64,000 bases of DNA from Streptomyces scabiei 87.22 (GTDB taxonomy: Bacteria > Actinomycetota > Actinomycetes > Streptomycetales > Streptomycetaceae). The notes under the pieces were generated by a model. It did no database searches and was not told where the DNA came from. It saw nothing but the letters and a program-made list of their open reading frames with translations. The DNA lies in NCBI RefSeq assembly GCF_000091305.1, contig NC_013929.1, positions 2,790,001 to 2,854,000 of the forward strand. Reading direction: 5' to 3'. Positions 25,645 to 34,162 of this stretch are shown here, one piece after another (the first letter of the stretch is position 1; each line of letters begins with the position of its first letter). A program made the translations under genes and the position numbers.

Positions 25645-26421
25645 ATGACCGAAGTTTCGGTGGTCAAGGACGCGGTGCCCGCGGCCGACGACCTGGTCGT
25701 CCTGAAGAGCGTCAACAAGCACTTCGGCGCGTTGCACGTACTCCAGGACATCGATCTGACGATCACCAGGGGCGAGGTCGTCGTGGTGATCGGACCCTCC
25801 GGGTCCGGCAAGTCCACCTTGTGCCGCACCATCAACCGGCTGGAGTCGATCGACTCCGGCGACATCCGGATCGACGGCAAGCCGCTGCCCGCCGAGGGCA
25901 AGGCGCTCGCCCGGCTGCGCGCGGACGTCGGCATGGTGTTCCAGTCGTTCAATCTCTTCGCGCACAAGACCGTGCTCGAGAACGTGATGCTGGGGCAGAT
26001 CAAGGTCCGCAAGGCCGACAAGAAGCAGGCCGCGGAGAAGGCCCGCAACCTGCTGGACCGGGTCGGCGTGGGCACCCAGGCGGACAAGTACCCCGCACAG
26101 CTCTCGGGCGGTCAGCAGCAGCGCGTCGCCATCGCACGGGCGCTGGCCATGGACCCCAAGGTCATGCTCTTCGACGAGCCGACCTCGGCGCTCGACCCCG
26201 AGATGATCAACGAGGTCCTTGAGGTCATGCAGCAGCTGGCCCGGGACGGCATGACCATGGTCGTGGTCACCCACGAGATGGGCTTCGCCCGTTCGGCCGC
26301 CAACAGGGTGGTGTTCATGGCCGACGGCCGCATCGTCGAAGAGGCTGTGCCGGACCAGTTCTTCAGCAACCCCCGCAGCGACCGGGCCAAGGACTTCCTG
26401 TCGAAGATCCTGCACCACTGA
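25645..26421 (+). CDS. gluA: glutamate ABC transporter ATP-binding protein
   Basis: ATPase subunit of the glutamate importer, 258 residues. Walker A is [15 protein letters not shown], the Q-loop [12 protein letters not shown], the signature [15 protein letters not shown], Walker [14 protein letters not shown] and the switch His lies in [10 protein letters not shown]. It belongs to the polar amino acid transporter ATPases (HisP/GlnQ type). First gene of gluABCD, divergent from gluRK. A short leader with the candidate promoter at 25582 precedes it. Confidence 0.95.
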   Translation: MTEVSVVKDAVPAADDLVVLKSVNKHFGALHVLQDIDLTITRGEVVVVIGPSGSGKSTLCRTINRLESIDSGDIRIDGKPLPAEGKALARLRADVGMVFQSFNLFAHKTVLENVMLGQIKVRKADKKQAAEKARNLLDRVGVGTQADKYPAQLSGGQQQRVAIARALAMDPKVMLFDEPTSALDPEMINEVLEVMQQLARDGMTMVVVTHEMGFARSAANRVVFMADGRIVEEAVPDQFFSNPRSDRAKDFLSKILHH

Positions 26422-26503
26422 CGGCCCTGCCGACGCCGCGTACGGCCACCGGCACCCGCACCATGACGGTCCGCATCTGTTCACCAGTCAAAGGATGTTC
26501 ACC

Positions 26504-27355
26504 ATGAAGCTCCGCAAGGTCTCCGCCGCAGCCGCCACCGCCCTCGTCCTCGCCCTGACCGCGACCGCCTGCGGTGGCGACGACAGCAGCAACAAGGAGG
26601 GTGGCTCGGGCTCCGGTTCCGGTGGCGGCGACAAGATCAAGGTCGGTATCAAGTACGACCAGCCAGGTCTCGGCCTGAAGAACCCCGACGGTTCCTTCTC
26701 CGGCTTCGACGTGGACGTGGCAACGTACGTGGCCAAGGAGCTCGGCTACGACCCCAAGCAGATCGAGTTCGTCGAGACCAAGAGCGCCGACCGCGAGAAC
26801 GCGCTGGCCCGTGGCGACGTCAAGTTCATCGCGGCCACCTACTCGATCAACCCCGAGCGCGCGAAGCTGGTCGACTTCGCCGGCCCGTACCTGCTGGCCC
26901 ACCAGGACCTGCTGGTGAAGGCCGACTCCGACATCAGCAAGGGCACCGACCTCAACGGCAAGACCCTCTGCTCGGTGACCGGCTCCACCTCGGCCGAGAA
27001 CGTCAAGAAGGACATCGCTCCGAAGGCCCAGCTGAAGGAGTACGGCGGCTACTCGGAGTGCATCGCCGGTCTGCAGAGCGGCGCCGTGGACGCGGTCACC
27101 ACCGACGACTCGATCCTCGCGGGCTTCGCCGCGCAGGACAACTACAAGGGCCAGTTCAAGCTCGCGGGCCTGAAGCTCAGCAACGAGAACTACGGCATCG
27201 GTGTCAAGAAGGGCGACAAGGCGACCGTCGACAAGATCAACGCCGCCCTGGAGAAGATGGTCAGCGACGGCGCCTGGGAGACCGCGGTCAAGGAGAACTT
27301 CGGCCCGGCGGACTACAAGAACGAGCCCGCCCCGAAGATCGGCGACATCAAGTAA
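26504..27355 (+). CDS. gluB: glutamate ABC transporter substrate-binding lipoprotein
   Basis: A 283-residue SBP family 3 protein. The signal peptide ends in a lipobox (ALTATAC, Cys near residue 26) followed by a Gly/Ser linker, so it is tethered outside the membrane. IKVGIKYDQPGLGLKNPDG, FDVDVATYVAKELGY and FIAATYSINPERAKLVDFAGP are typical of polar amino acid binders. The ATG at 26504 is preferred to the one at 26495 because AAAGGA sits 9 bases before it; at 26495 there would be no spacing. A stem-loop follows before gluC. Confidence 0.94.
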   Translation: MKLRKVSAAAATALVLALTATACGGDDSSNKEGGSGSGSGGGDKIKVGIKYDQPGLGLKNPDGSFSGFDVDVATYVAKELGYDPKQIEFVETKSADRENALARGDVKFIAATYSINPERAKLVDFAGPYLLAHQDLLVKADSDISKGTDLNGKTLCSVTGSTSAENVKKDIAPKAQLKEYGGYSECIAGLQSGAVDAVTTDDSILAGFAAQDNYKGQFKLAGLKLSNENYGIGVKKGDKATVDKINAALEKMVSDGAWETAVKENFGPADYKNEPAPKIGDIK

Positions 27356-27389
27356 GCGGACATCCGCACCCAGCGCGGTTCTCGTAGTC

Positions 27390-27430
27390 GCGCCGTCGCC
27401 CGCCGCTCCGCGCGGTAGAGGCGGCGGCGC
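27390..27430 (+). terminator. intercistronic stem-loop between gluB and gluC
   Basis: GCGCCGTCGCC (27390-27400) pairs with GGCGGCGGCGC (27420-27430), 10 of 11 positions, around a 19-base loop. In ABC importer operons such stem-loops often protect or partly terminate the transcript after the binding-protein gene, keeping that subunit in excess. Confidence 0.5.
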
Positions 27431-27478
27431 GGTGCGTCGCCTGCCTCGTACGCCACACACCCGGAAGCGCGGGAGACT

Positions 27479-28156
27479 GTGTTCGACTTCCTTTCAAACT
27501 ACAACGACCCAACCTTCTTGGGTGCGTTCTGGATGACGGTCAAGCTCACCGTCTTCTCAGCCATCGGCTCCCTGATCTGGGGGACAGTGCTCGCGGCCAT
27601 GCGCGTGAGCCCGGTACCCCTGATGCGCGGCTTCGGCACCGTCTATGTGAACGTCGTGCGGAACATTCCGCTGACCGTCATCATCGTCTTCAGCTCGCTC
27701 GGCCTCGCCGACATCTTCCGGGTGACGATGGGCGCGGGCAACGACGTCAAGGCCACGGCCTTCCGGCTCGCCATTCTCGGTTTCGTGGCCTACACGGCGG
27801 CATTCGTCTGCGAGGCGCTGCGCTCGGGCATCAACACCGTGCCCGTCGGCCAGGCGGAGGCGGCGCGCGCCATCGGACTGAACTTCACCCAGGTCCTCGG
27901 CCTCATCGTGCTGCCGCAGGCGTTCCGGGCCGTCATCGGACCGCTGGCCAACGTGCTGATCGCGCTGACCAAGAACACGACCGTGGCCGCGGCGATCGGC
28001 GTGTGGGAAGCCGCCTATCTCATGAAGGGCATGATCGAGAAAGAGGCGCAGACCCTGCTCATCGGCGCGATCTTCGCCTTCGGATTCGTGGTTCTGACCC
28101 TTCCCACCGGCCTGATCCTCGGCTGGCTGAGCAAGCGACTGGCGGTGAAGCGATGA
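27479..28156 (+). CDS. gluC: glutamate ABC transporter permease
   Basis: A 225-residue inner-membrane permease of the HisM family. About five hydrophobic segments are visible, starting with FWMTVKLTVFSAIGSLIWGT. The EAA loop reads EAARAIGLNFTQVLGLIVLP, which contacts GluA. The GTG start is preceded by GGGAGA. Its stop overlaps the gluD start (ATGA), implying translational coupling. Confidence 0.94.
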   Translation: MFDFLSNYNDPTFLGAFWMTVKLTVFSAIGSLIWGTVLAAMRVSPVPLMRGFGTVYVNVVRNIPLTVIIVFSSLGLADIFRVTMGAGNDVKATAFRLAILGFVAYTAAFVCEALRSGINTVPVGQAEAARAIGLNFTQVLGLIVLPQAFRAVIGPLANVLIALTKNTTVAAAIGVWEAAYLMKGMIEKEAQTLLIGAIFAFGFVVLTLPTGLILGWLSKRLAVKR

Positions 28157-29040
28157 GTTCCGTTCTCTACGACGCCCCCGGCCCCCGGGCCAAACGGCGC
28201 AACGTGATCCTCACGGTGGTCTTCGTCGTCCTGCTGGCCCTCCTCGCGTGGTGGCTCTGGGGAGCGCTGGACAGCAGGAACCAGCTGGAGTGGAAGCTCT
28301 GGAAGCCGTTCTTCACCTCCGAGGCCTGGACGACGTATCTGCTGCCCGGTCTCGCCAACACGCTCAAGGCCATGGCGATCTCCGTCGTGATCGCCCTGCC
28401 CCTCGGTGCGCTGTTCGGCATCGCACGTCTCTCCGACCACCTGTGGGTCCGCGTCCCGGCCGGTGCGGTGGTCGAGTTCTTCCGCGCCATCCCGGTCCTG
28501 CTGCTGATGCTGTTCGCCAACGAGGTCATCGCCCGCTCGATGAACGTCACCACCGAGCAACGGCAGCTCTGGGCGGTCGTCGCCGGTCTGGTGCTGTACA
28601 ACGCCTCGGTCCTCGCCGAGGTCGTACGGGCCGGCATCCTCGCCCTGCCCAAGGGGCAGACGGAGGCCGCCCAGGCGATCGGTCTGCGCAAGGGCCAGAC
28701 GATGTCCTTCATCCTGCTGCCGCAGGCCGTCACGGTGATGCTGCCGGCCATCGTCAGCCAGCTCGTGGTCATCGTGAAGGACACCGCGCTCGGCGGCGTG
28801 ATGATCGGTTTCACCGAACTGCTCAGCGGACGCGCGACGCTGGCTGCCGTGTACGCCAACGTGGTGCCCAGCTTCGTCGTCGTCGCGATCATCTACATCA
28901 TCCTGAACTTCATCATCACCAGCTTCGCGAGCTGGCTGGAGCAGCGGCTGCGGCGGGGCAAGAAGTCGACCGGCGCCGTTCTCGCTCCCGAGACGGTCCA
29001 GGGCACCGCGGCGACCGGCGCGGGCGGCGGCGGGACCTGA
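28153..29040 (+). CDS. gluD: glutamate ABC transporter permease
   Basis: Second permease subunit, 295 residues, forming a heterodimer with GluC. The first TM is near residues 17-38 (VILTVVFVVLLALLAWWLWG), followed by a periplasmic loop and the transport domain from about residue 65. The EAA loop is EAAQAIGLRKGQTMSFILLP. The C-terminal ~40 residues are a charged and Gly-rich cytoplasmic tail. The ATG at 28153 overlaps the gluC stop codon; an upstream in-frame start would lie inside gluC and is rejected. Confidence 0.94.
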   Translation: MSSVLYDAPGPRAKRRNVILTVVFVVLLALLAWWLWGALDSRNQLEWKLWKPFFTSEAWTTYLLPGLANTLKAMAISVVIALPLGALFGIARLSDHLWVRVPAGAVVEFFRAIPVLLLMLFANEVIARSMNVTTEQRQLWAVVAGLVLYNASVLAEVVRAGILALPKGQTEAAQAIGLRKGQTMSFILLPQAVTVMLPAIVSQLVVIVKDTALGGVMIGFTELLSGRATLAAVYANVVPSFVVVAIIYIILNFIITSFASWLEQRLRRGKKSTGAVLAPETVQGTAATGAGGGGT

Positions 29041-29087
29041 CAGATGATCAGGTGACGTCCGCCCAGGATGTCCCCCGTTTCACTCCT

Positions 29088-29121
29088 CGGAGGGCAGTGG
29101 CATGATCGCCACTGCCCTCCG
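29088..29121 (+). terminator. terminator of the gluABCD operon
   Basis: CGGAGGGCAGTGGC (29088-29101) and its exact complement (29108-29121) form a perfect 14-bp stem with a 6-base loop, 48 bp after the gluD stop. It separates the operon from the downstream monooxygenase gene. Confidence 0.85.
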
Positions 29122-29125
29122 TCAC

Positions 29126-29155
29126 TTGACGCAAGCACCGGCAATGGGTTGCATA
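29126..29155 (+). promoter_or_regulatory. candidate promoter of the FAD monooxygenase gene
   Basis: TTGACG (29126-29131), an 18-base spacer and TGCATA (29150-29155) lie just after the glu terminator. Initiation near 29162 would exclude the earliest in-frame ATG at 29068 and fits the GTG start at 29239. Confidence 0.4.
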
Positions 29156-29238
29156 CGTTCTGTGATCGCGCACCCTGCTCCAACTTTCTGTTCACCCACG
29201 TCCGCCTGGACGTCACGTCGGGCAGGGGGCGCCGCGCC

Positions 29239-30930
29239 GTGGACCCGGTGATCATCGTCGGAGCGGGGCCCGTGGGGCTCACGCTCGCCCTTGCGCTGGC
29301 ACGGCAGCAGGTGCCGTCCGTGGTCCTCGACGAGGGACCGGGGAAGGACGAGCAGCGGCTCGCCCGGACGGTGGTGCTGAACGAGGACACGGCCGCACTG
29401 CTGGAACGATTGTCCGGAGTCCCGCTCTCCCGGGCCGGCTGCCGTTGGGCCGGATGGCGGTCGATGCGGCGCAAGCAGGTGATGCGTCAGGTCCGGTTCG
29501 GGGACGGCGGCCTCGACGAGCAGGACACCCCGCCCCGGGAGGGCCCGACAGCGGGGCGCGGCGGCCCGGAGGAGGTCGTCGAGGGTTCCGCGGGCCTCCC
29601 TCCGCTCCACATCGCCCAGCACGTCCTGACCGCCGCTCTGCGCGAGGCCATCATCGGCGAACCGCTCGTCAAGGTCGCCGTGGAGAGCCGTCTCGACGCG
29701 ATCGAGCAGGAGAAGTCCGGCGTCACGGCCCACACACGCGGGCCCAAGAGCACCTGGTGGCGCGGCAGTTACCTGGTGGGCTGCGACGGCCCGCGCTCGA
29801 CGGTCCGCAAGCTCCAGGACATCCGCTTCCCCGGCCGCACCGCGGTGGAGCGGCACGCGGTCGCCGCACTGCGCGCCGAACTTCCCTGGCCCGGCGAGGC
29901 GTTGCTGCACCGCATGCCGCCGTGGCGCACGTCGGGCCCCTCCGGCGGCGAGATCACCGCCCGGCCGCTCGACGGAGGGGTCTGGCGGCTGGACTGGCTC
30001 CTGCCTCCGGGCAAGGACCTCGTGACGCCCGAGCTGCTCGTGGCCCGCGTCCGGGAGACCCTGGCCGGCTGGACGGGCGGCTCCACCCCGCCGTACGACC
30101 TGCTGGACACCGGCGTCCACACGGTGCACCACCGGCTCGCCCGGCGGTGGCGGGTCGGCCGGGTCTTCCTGGCCGGGGACGCCGCGCACCTGCTCGGGGC
30201 GCTCGGCACCCAGGGTCTCGACGAGGGCCTGCGGGACGCCGACAACCTCGCCTGGAAACTCGCTCTGGCCTGGCACCACGGCCCGCACGAGGCACTGCTG
30301 GACAGCTACCAGGCGGAGCGGCGCGCGGTCGTCGCCACCCGTCTGCGCGCCGCCGACCAGGTACTTCCCCTGCTGCGCGGCGCCAAGGGGCTGCGCTCGT
30401 ACGTCCCCGGCTCCTCCCGGGGTCATGACGCGCTGCTCTCCGACGGGCATCTGGGGCGCGGAGCGCTGGGTGCGCCGGGGGCGTACACCGACTCCCCGCT
30501 CATGCCTGCGCACTCCGACGCGGAGACCCCGATCGACACCTTGCCGGGCACTCAGGTCGTGGACGTGGAGGTGACCGCGGAGGACGGCTCCTTCGTACCG
30601 CTGCGGGACCGGCTCGGGCGCGGGGCGCTGCTGGTGGTGCTGATCGCGCCGGGTACCGGTGTGTGGGCGCGCAAGCACTGGATGAGCGCCGGGATCATGC
30701 CGCGCCTGGCCGCCGCCGTCTCCGCCCTGCCGCGTCCGGCCGAGCTGCTGGTCGCCGAGTCCTATCCGGGTGCGGGCGCCCACACCGTCCTCCTCGTCCG
30801 GCCCGACGGATACCTCGTCACAGCTTTGAGCGGTGTGCGCCCGGCCGACCTGTACACGGCGGCAGCGGCGACGCTGGGCGGGGCGGAACAGCGGTCCGAG
30901 GCGACCGGGGCGGCTTCGAGCACCCGGTGA
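29239..30930 (+). CDS. FAD-dependent monooxygenase (PheA/TfdB type)
   Basis: Group A flavoprotein hydroxylase of 563 residues. The Rossmann motif VIIVGAGPVGLTLALALA opens the protein, the DG motif is in LVGCDGPRSTVRKLQ, and the GD motif is FLAGDAAHLLGALGTQGLDE, followed by NLAWKLALA. A thioredoxin-like C-terminal domain probably spans the last ~150 residues. The GTG at 29239 is chosen because the dinucleotide fold begins right after it; the frame is open upstream to 29068 but that part reads like non-coding sequence. It stands between the glu operon and cysteine dioxygenase, with terminators on both sides. The substrate is unknown. Confidence 0.85.
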   Translation: MDPVIIVGAGPVGLTLALALARQQVPSVVLDEGPGKDEQRLARTVVLNEDTAALLERLSGVPLSRAGCRWAGWRSMRRKQVMRQVRFGDGGLDEQDTPPREGPTAGRGGPEEVVEGSAGLPPLHIAQHVLTAALREAIIGEPLVKVAVESRLDAIEQEKSGVTAHTRGPKSTWWRGSYLVGCDGPRSTVRKLQDIRFPGRTAVERHAVAALRAELPWPGEALLHRMPPWRTSGPSGGEITARPLDGGVWRLDWLLPPGKDLVTPELLVARVRETLAGWTGGSTPPYDLLDTGVHTVHHRLARRWRVGRVFLAGDAAHLLGALGTQGLDEGLRDADNLAWKLALAWHHGPHEALLDSYQAERRAVVATRLRAADQVLPLLRGAKGLRSYVPGSSRGHDALLSDGHLGRGALGAPGAYTDSPLMPAHSDAETPIDTLPGTQVVDVEVTAEDGSFVPLRDRLGRGALLVVLIAPGTGVWARKHWMSAGIMPRLAAAVSALPRPAELLVAESYPGAGAHTVLLVRPDGYLVTALSGVRPADLYTAAAATLGGAEQRSEATGAASSTR

Positions 30931-30951
30931 CACCCCCGCGGCCGTCGGGGC

Positions 30952-30983
30952 GACCGTCACTGTGTGTCCACATAGTGACGGTC
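30952..30983 (+). terminator. terminator of the monooxygenase gene
   Basis: GACCGTCACTGTGTG (30952-30966) pairs with CACATAGTGACGGTC (30969-30983) with one mismatch and a very short apical loop. It ends three bases before the -35 box of the leader-peptide promoter, insulating it from read-through. Confidence 0.7.
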
Positions 30984-30985
30984 GG

Positions 30986-31014
30986 TTGACCGGTCCGCGC
31001 CGTCATGGTCTACT
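30986..31014 (+). promoter_or_regulatory. promoter giving a leaderless Cys leader-peptide mRNA
   Basis: TTGACC (30986-30991), a 17-base spacer and TCTACT (31009-31014) fit a HrdB promoter. Seven bases separate the -10 box from the GTG at 31022, so transcription should begin at or next to that start codon. Confidence 0.7.
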
Positions 31015-31021
31015 CCGGACC

Positions 31022-31108
31022 GTGACCGACACCTCGACGCGCCTGTGGCGGAGGGTCCATATGGACCTCGTCCGCTACGCGGGCTGCGTGTGTCGTCCGT
31101 CCTGCTGA
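31022..31108 (+). CDS. Cys-rich leader peptide upstream of cysteine dioxygenase
   Basis: A 28-codon ORF starting GTG ACC GAC and ending TGA at 31106-31108. The C terminus is YAGCVCRPSC, with three Cys codons among the last seven. Small peptides with this kind of ending before sulphur genes are known as putative leader peptides in Streptomyces, and polycysteine leaderless ORFs act as cysteine-responsive attenuators in mycobacteria. The promoter position makes a leaderless mRNA likely. An internal ATG could give a 15-residue peptide with the same end. It probably senses Cys-tRNA charge and sets expression of the downstream gene; this is inference. Confidence 0.75.
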   Translation: MTDTSTRLWRRVHMDLVRYAGCVCRPSC

Positions 31109-31130
31109 ACTCGCATCCCTCGGCATCCTT

Positions 31131-31178
31131 TCGCCCTCCGCGCGCGCCTTCCGTGTGCCGCCGCGCGCTTCGGGGCGA
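31131..31178 (+). promoter_or_regulatory. candidate attenuator hairpin before cysteine dioxygenase
   Basis: TCGCCC (31131-31136) can pair with GGGCGA (31173-31178), and inside it GCGCGCG (31140-31146) with CGCGCGC (31162-31168). The hairpin lies between the leader stop and the AGGA ribosome site of the next gene (31188-31191), where a ribosome stalled on the leader could alter folding. No U-run follows, so control of translation is more likely than termination. Confidence 0.4.
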
Positions 31179-31199
31179 ACGCACTTCAGGACGGTACCC

Positions 31200-31745
31200 G
31201 TGTCTGTGTCTCCCGTTGTTCCCCCCACCCCCGCCCCCGTCCCGCCCCTCTCCGCCCCCACGCAGGCCGAACTGCTCGACTTCGCGCGCCGTACGGCCGC
31301 CGACGCGGAACTGATCGCCTCGCTCCCGCTCGACCCCGAGGGCCGCACGTGGGTGCGGCTCGAAGGCCCCGGTGGCAGCGAGGCCTGGCTCATCGGCTGG
31401 CCGCCCGGCACCGGCACCGGCTGGCACGACCACGCCGACTCGGTCGGCGCCTTCGTGACCGCCGCGGGCGCACTCAAGGAGTACTCACTCGCCGCCCGGC
31501 TGCCCACCGACGGCTGGAAGACCCTCGAACTCACCGAAGGCGTCGACCGTGAACGTCGGTTGTCCGCCGGCAAGGGCCGCTCCTTCGGGCGCCACCATAT
31601 CCACGAGGTGCTCAACGAGTCCACCGAGGAGCACGCGGTGTCGGTCCACGCCTACTACCCGCCCCTCCCGCGCATCCGCCGCTACAGCCGCACAGGACAG
31701 GTGCTGCGTCTGGAGCACGTGGAGCGTCCGACCGACTGGCAGTGA
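31200..31745 (+). CDS. cysteine dioxygenase (cupin)
   Basis: Mononuclear iron enzyme of 181 residues that oxidises cysteine to cysteine sulphinate, the first step in cysteine breakdown. The three iron ligands are visible: two His in GWHDHADSVGAF and a third in RHHIHEVLNES, within a cupin fold; SVHAYYPPLPRIRRY is a typical ending. The first ~20 residues are Pro/Val-rich. The GTG at 31200 is chosen because CAGGA is 9-13 bases upstream. A Cys-rich leader peptide 91 bp upstream suggests that its expression tracks cysteine supply. It converges on recX. Confidence 0.9.
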   Translation: MSVSPVVPPTPAPVPPLSAPTQAELLDFARRTAADAELIASLPLDPEGRTWVRLEGPGGSEAWLIGWPPGTGTGWHDHADSVGAFVTAAGALKEYSLAARLPTDGWKTLELTEGVDRERRLSAGKGRSFGRHHIHEVLNESTEEHAVSVHAYYPPLPRIRRYSRTGQVLRLEHVERPTDWQ

Positions 31746-31750
31746 TCCCG

Positions 31751-31774
31751 GCTCGGGGCCGGCCGGGCCCGAGC
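31751..31774. terminator. weak hairpin between cysteine dioxygenase and recX
   Basis: GCTCGGG (31751-31757) and CCCGAGC (31768-31774) form a 7-bp stem with a GC-rich 10-base loop, six bases after the dioxygenase stop, in a 148-bp gap between convergent genes. Confidence 0.45.
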
Positions 31775-31893
31775 GAGGGTCCGGGCGTCCCGAACGCCGT
31801 GGGTCGACGCGGGAATCGCCTCTCGTCGCTCGGCCCGGTACTCCGCCTCGCCGTCCCTCGTCCCATGGCCGCGTCCGTAGCCGCGGCCGCAGC

Positions 31894-32871
31894 TCAGAAC
31901 CCCTCGCCCTCCAGCCCTTCCGTGTCCTCCCCCTCTTCCTCCAGCGCCTGACGGACCACACGGAGGGCCAAGCCCTCGGAGTAGCCCTTGCGGGCGAGCA
32001 TGCCTGCGAGACGGCGGAGACGTCTGTCGCGGTCGAGACCTCGCGTGGAGCGCAGCTTGCGGGCGACGAGCTCGCGCGCGGTGGTCTCCTCCTGCTCGGA
32101 GTCGAGCTGGGAGACGGCCTCGTCGATCAGTGTCGAGTCGACGCCCTTGGCGCGCAGCTCCCGGGCGAGCGCTCGCCCGGCCAGGCCCCGGCCGTGGTGC
32201 CGGGACTCCACCCATGCCTCCGCGAACGCGCCGTCGTTGATCAGACCGACCTCCTCGAACCGCGACAGCACCGCGTCCGCCACGTCCTCGGGGATCTCTC
32301 GTTTGCGCAGGGCGTCCGCGAGTTGCTTGCGGGTGCGCGGGGTCCCGGTGAGCAGGCGCAGGCAGATGGCGCGCGCCCGCTCAGCCGGGTCCCCTGAGGA
32401 TTCCTCTTTCTCGGCCCTCGACGAGAAAGACGAACCCCCGTCCTGTGGCCCCCCGCCGTCCGGGCCGTCGCCCGATTCCCCGAAGCCACGCCGCCGCTCG
32501 CCCCGGCCGCCGCGTCTGCCCCGCGTGCCACGTGCGTCACCGCCGCCGCGCCGACGGGTGCCGGCGGCCGAACCCGCACCGGAGCGCGAGTCGTCCGCCC
32601 GCGGACCGGCGTCACCGCCCCCTAGGCCTTCGCCGTCGAAAAAACGGTCGCCGTACGACCGATCGTCGTCCGGCCTATCGTCGTACGGTCGGTCGTCGTA
32701 GGGCTCACCGTCCCCGGGCCCGTCCGTGCCGTACGACGGTGGGTCGTCGTACGGTCCACGTCCGTGCCCGTCCGCGGTGACTGCCCCGGTGCCCTCACCG
32801 CTTCCCCCGCGCCCCCGGCCCTCGGGGGCTTGGGGGGATGCGTACTCGCCCCAGTCCGTTCTGCGTGTCAC
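31894..32871 (-). CDS. recX: RecX regulatory protein with long N-terminal extension
   Basis: Modulator of RecA filaments, 325 residues. The RecX fold of three-helix repeats spans about residues 160-315: AICLRLLTGTPRTRKQLADA, DVADAVLSRFEEVGLINDGA, FAEAWVESRHHGRGLAGRAL and the closing RKGYSEGLALRVVRQAL. The first ~155 residues are disordered, with acidic YDDRPYDDRPDDDRSYGDR repeats followed by a Gly/Arg tract (GGRGERRRG). Typical RecX proteins are about 150-200 residues, so this extension is unusual and may bind DNA or partners. The GTG start is 3 bp after the recA stop, consistent with cotranscription. Confidence 0.92.
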   Translation of the reverse strand: MTRRTDWGEYASPQAPEGRGRGGSGEGTGAVTADGHGRGPYDDPPSYGTDGPGDGEPYDDRPYDDRPDDDRSYGDRFFDGEGLGGGDAGPRADDSRSGAGSAAGTRRRGGGDARGTRGRRGGRGERRRGFGESGDGPDGGGPQDGGSSFSSRAEKEESSGDPAERARAICLRLLTGTPRTRKQLADALRKREIPEDVADAVLSRFEEVGLINDGAFAEAWVESRHHGRGLAGRALARELRAKGVDSTLIDEAVSQLDSEQEETTARELVARKLRSTRGLDRDRRLRRLAGMLARKGYSEGLALRVVRQALEEEGEDTEGLEGEGF

Positions 32872-32874
32872 GGA

Positions 32875-34002
32875 CTAGCTCTTCGCCGCCGCGGCCTTGG
32901 TCTTGGCGGTCTTGGCAGCCGACGCCGGAGCCGCCTTCGCGGTGTCGTCCGCGGGTGTGGCGGAGACCGCCGCGTCCGCGCCCGGCTGTCCGGTGGGCTC
33001 CTCGGGCCGGACGCCGACGCCCAGCTTCTCCTTGATCTTCTTCTCGATCTCGTTGGCGAGGTCGGGGTTGTCCTTCAGGAAGTTGCGGGCGTTCTCCTTG
33101 CCCTGACCGAGCTGGTCGCCCTCGTAGGTGTACCAGGCACCCGCCTTGCGGACGAAGCCGTTCTCCACACCCATGTCGATCAGGCCGCCCTCGCGGCTGA
33201 TGCCCTGTCCGTACAGGATGTCGAACTCGGCCTGCTTGAAGGGCGGCGCGACCTTGTTCTTGACGACCTTGACGCGGGTGCGGTTGCCCACGGCGTCGGT
33301 GCCGTCCTTCAGGGTCTCGATGCGACGGATGTCGAGGCGCACCGAAGCGTAGAACTTGAGCGCGCGGCCACCGGTCGTGGTCTCCGGGGAGCCGAACATC
33401 ACTCCGATCTTCTCGCGGAGCTGGTTGATGAAGATGGCGGTGGTCTTGGACTGGTTGAGCGCGCTGGTGATCTTCCGCAGGGCCTGGCTCATCAGACGGG
33501 CCTGCAGACCCACGTGGCTGTCGCCCATCTCGCCCTCGATCTCCGCGCGCGGGACGAGCGCGGCGACGGAGTCGATGACGATGAGGTCGAGGGCGCCGGA
33601 GCGGACCAGCATGTCCACGATCTCCAGGGCCTGCTCGCCGTTGTCCGGCTGCGACAGGATGAGGTTGTCGATGTCGACGCCGAGCTTCTTGGCGTACTCG
33701 GGGTCGAGGGCGTGCTCGGCGTCCACGAAGGCCACCTGGCCGCCGGCCCGCTGTGCGTTGGCCACCGCGTGCAGGGTCAGGGTCGTCTTACCGGAGGACT
33801 CCGGGCCGTACACCTCGATCACCCGGCCGCGCGGGAGGCCGCCGACACCGAGGGCGACGTCGAGTGCGGTCGACCCGGTGGGGATGACCTCGATGGGCTC
33901 GTTCGGCCGCTCGCCCAGGCGCATCACCGCACCCTTGCCGAACTGCCGTTCAATTTGTGCGAGCGCGGCGTCGAGCGCCTTCTCGCGGTCGGTTCCTGCC
34001 AT
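32875..34002 (-). CDS. recA: recombinase RecA
   Basis: DNA-dependent ATPase for homologous recombination and LexA cleavage, 375 residues. It starts [20 protein letters not shown] and shows Walker [36 protein letters not shown], Walker [21 protein letters not shown], and the loop-2 region [21 protein letters not shown] Lys/Ala-rich C-terminal tail follows [14 protein letters not shown]. The ATG at 34002 matches the family start; the frame continues upstream to 34164 only through control sequence. Two damage-responsive promoters are visible upstream. recX follows after 3 bp. Confidence 0.97.
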   Translation of the reverse strand: MAGTDREKALDAALAQIERQFGKGAVMRLGERPNEPIEVIPTGSTALDVALGVGGLPRGRVIEVYGPESSGKTTLTLHAVANAQRAGGQVAFVDAEHALDPEYAKKLGVDIDNLILSQPDNGEQALEIVDMLVRSGALDLIVIDSVAALVPRAEIEGEMGDSHVGLQARLMSQALRKITSALNQSKTTAIFINQLREKIGVMFGSPETTTGGRALKFYASVRLDIRRIETLKDGTDAVGNRTRVKVVKNKVAPPFKQAEFDILYGQGISREGGLIDMGVENGFVRKAGAWYTYEGDQLGQGKENARNFLKDNPDLANEIEKKIKEKLGVGVRPEEPTGQPGADAAVSATPADDTAKAAPASAAKTAKTKAAAAKS

Positions 34003-34045
34003 GGGTTCCACCCGATTTGCTTGAGTCGTTCGCTTCACGTGAAAG

Positions 34046-34068
34046 ACGCTAACGCCTGCCACTGACAA
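34046..34068 (-). promoter_or_regulatory. RecA-NDp/PafBC-type proximal promoter of recA
   Basis: On the minus strand TTGTCAGTG (34068-34060), 8 bases and TAGCGT (34051-34046) match TTGTCRGTG-N8-TANNNT exactly. It is the known LexA-independent recA promoter type of Actinobacteria. Initiation near 34039 leaves a leader of about 37 bases. Confidence 0.85.
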
Positions 34069-34162
34069 TGGGCCCCGACGTCCGCCCGGCCTGTGGATAA
34101 CTCGGGCGCTTCTCCACGAAAACCCTGCCGAACTCCGGCCGAGATCCTTCGCCGGAGCCTCC

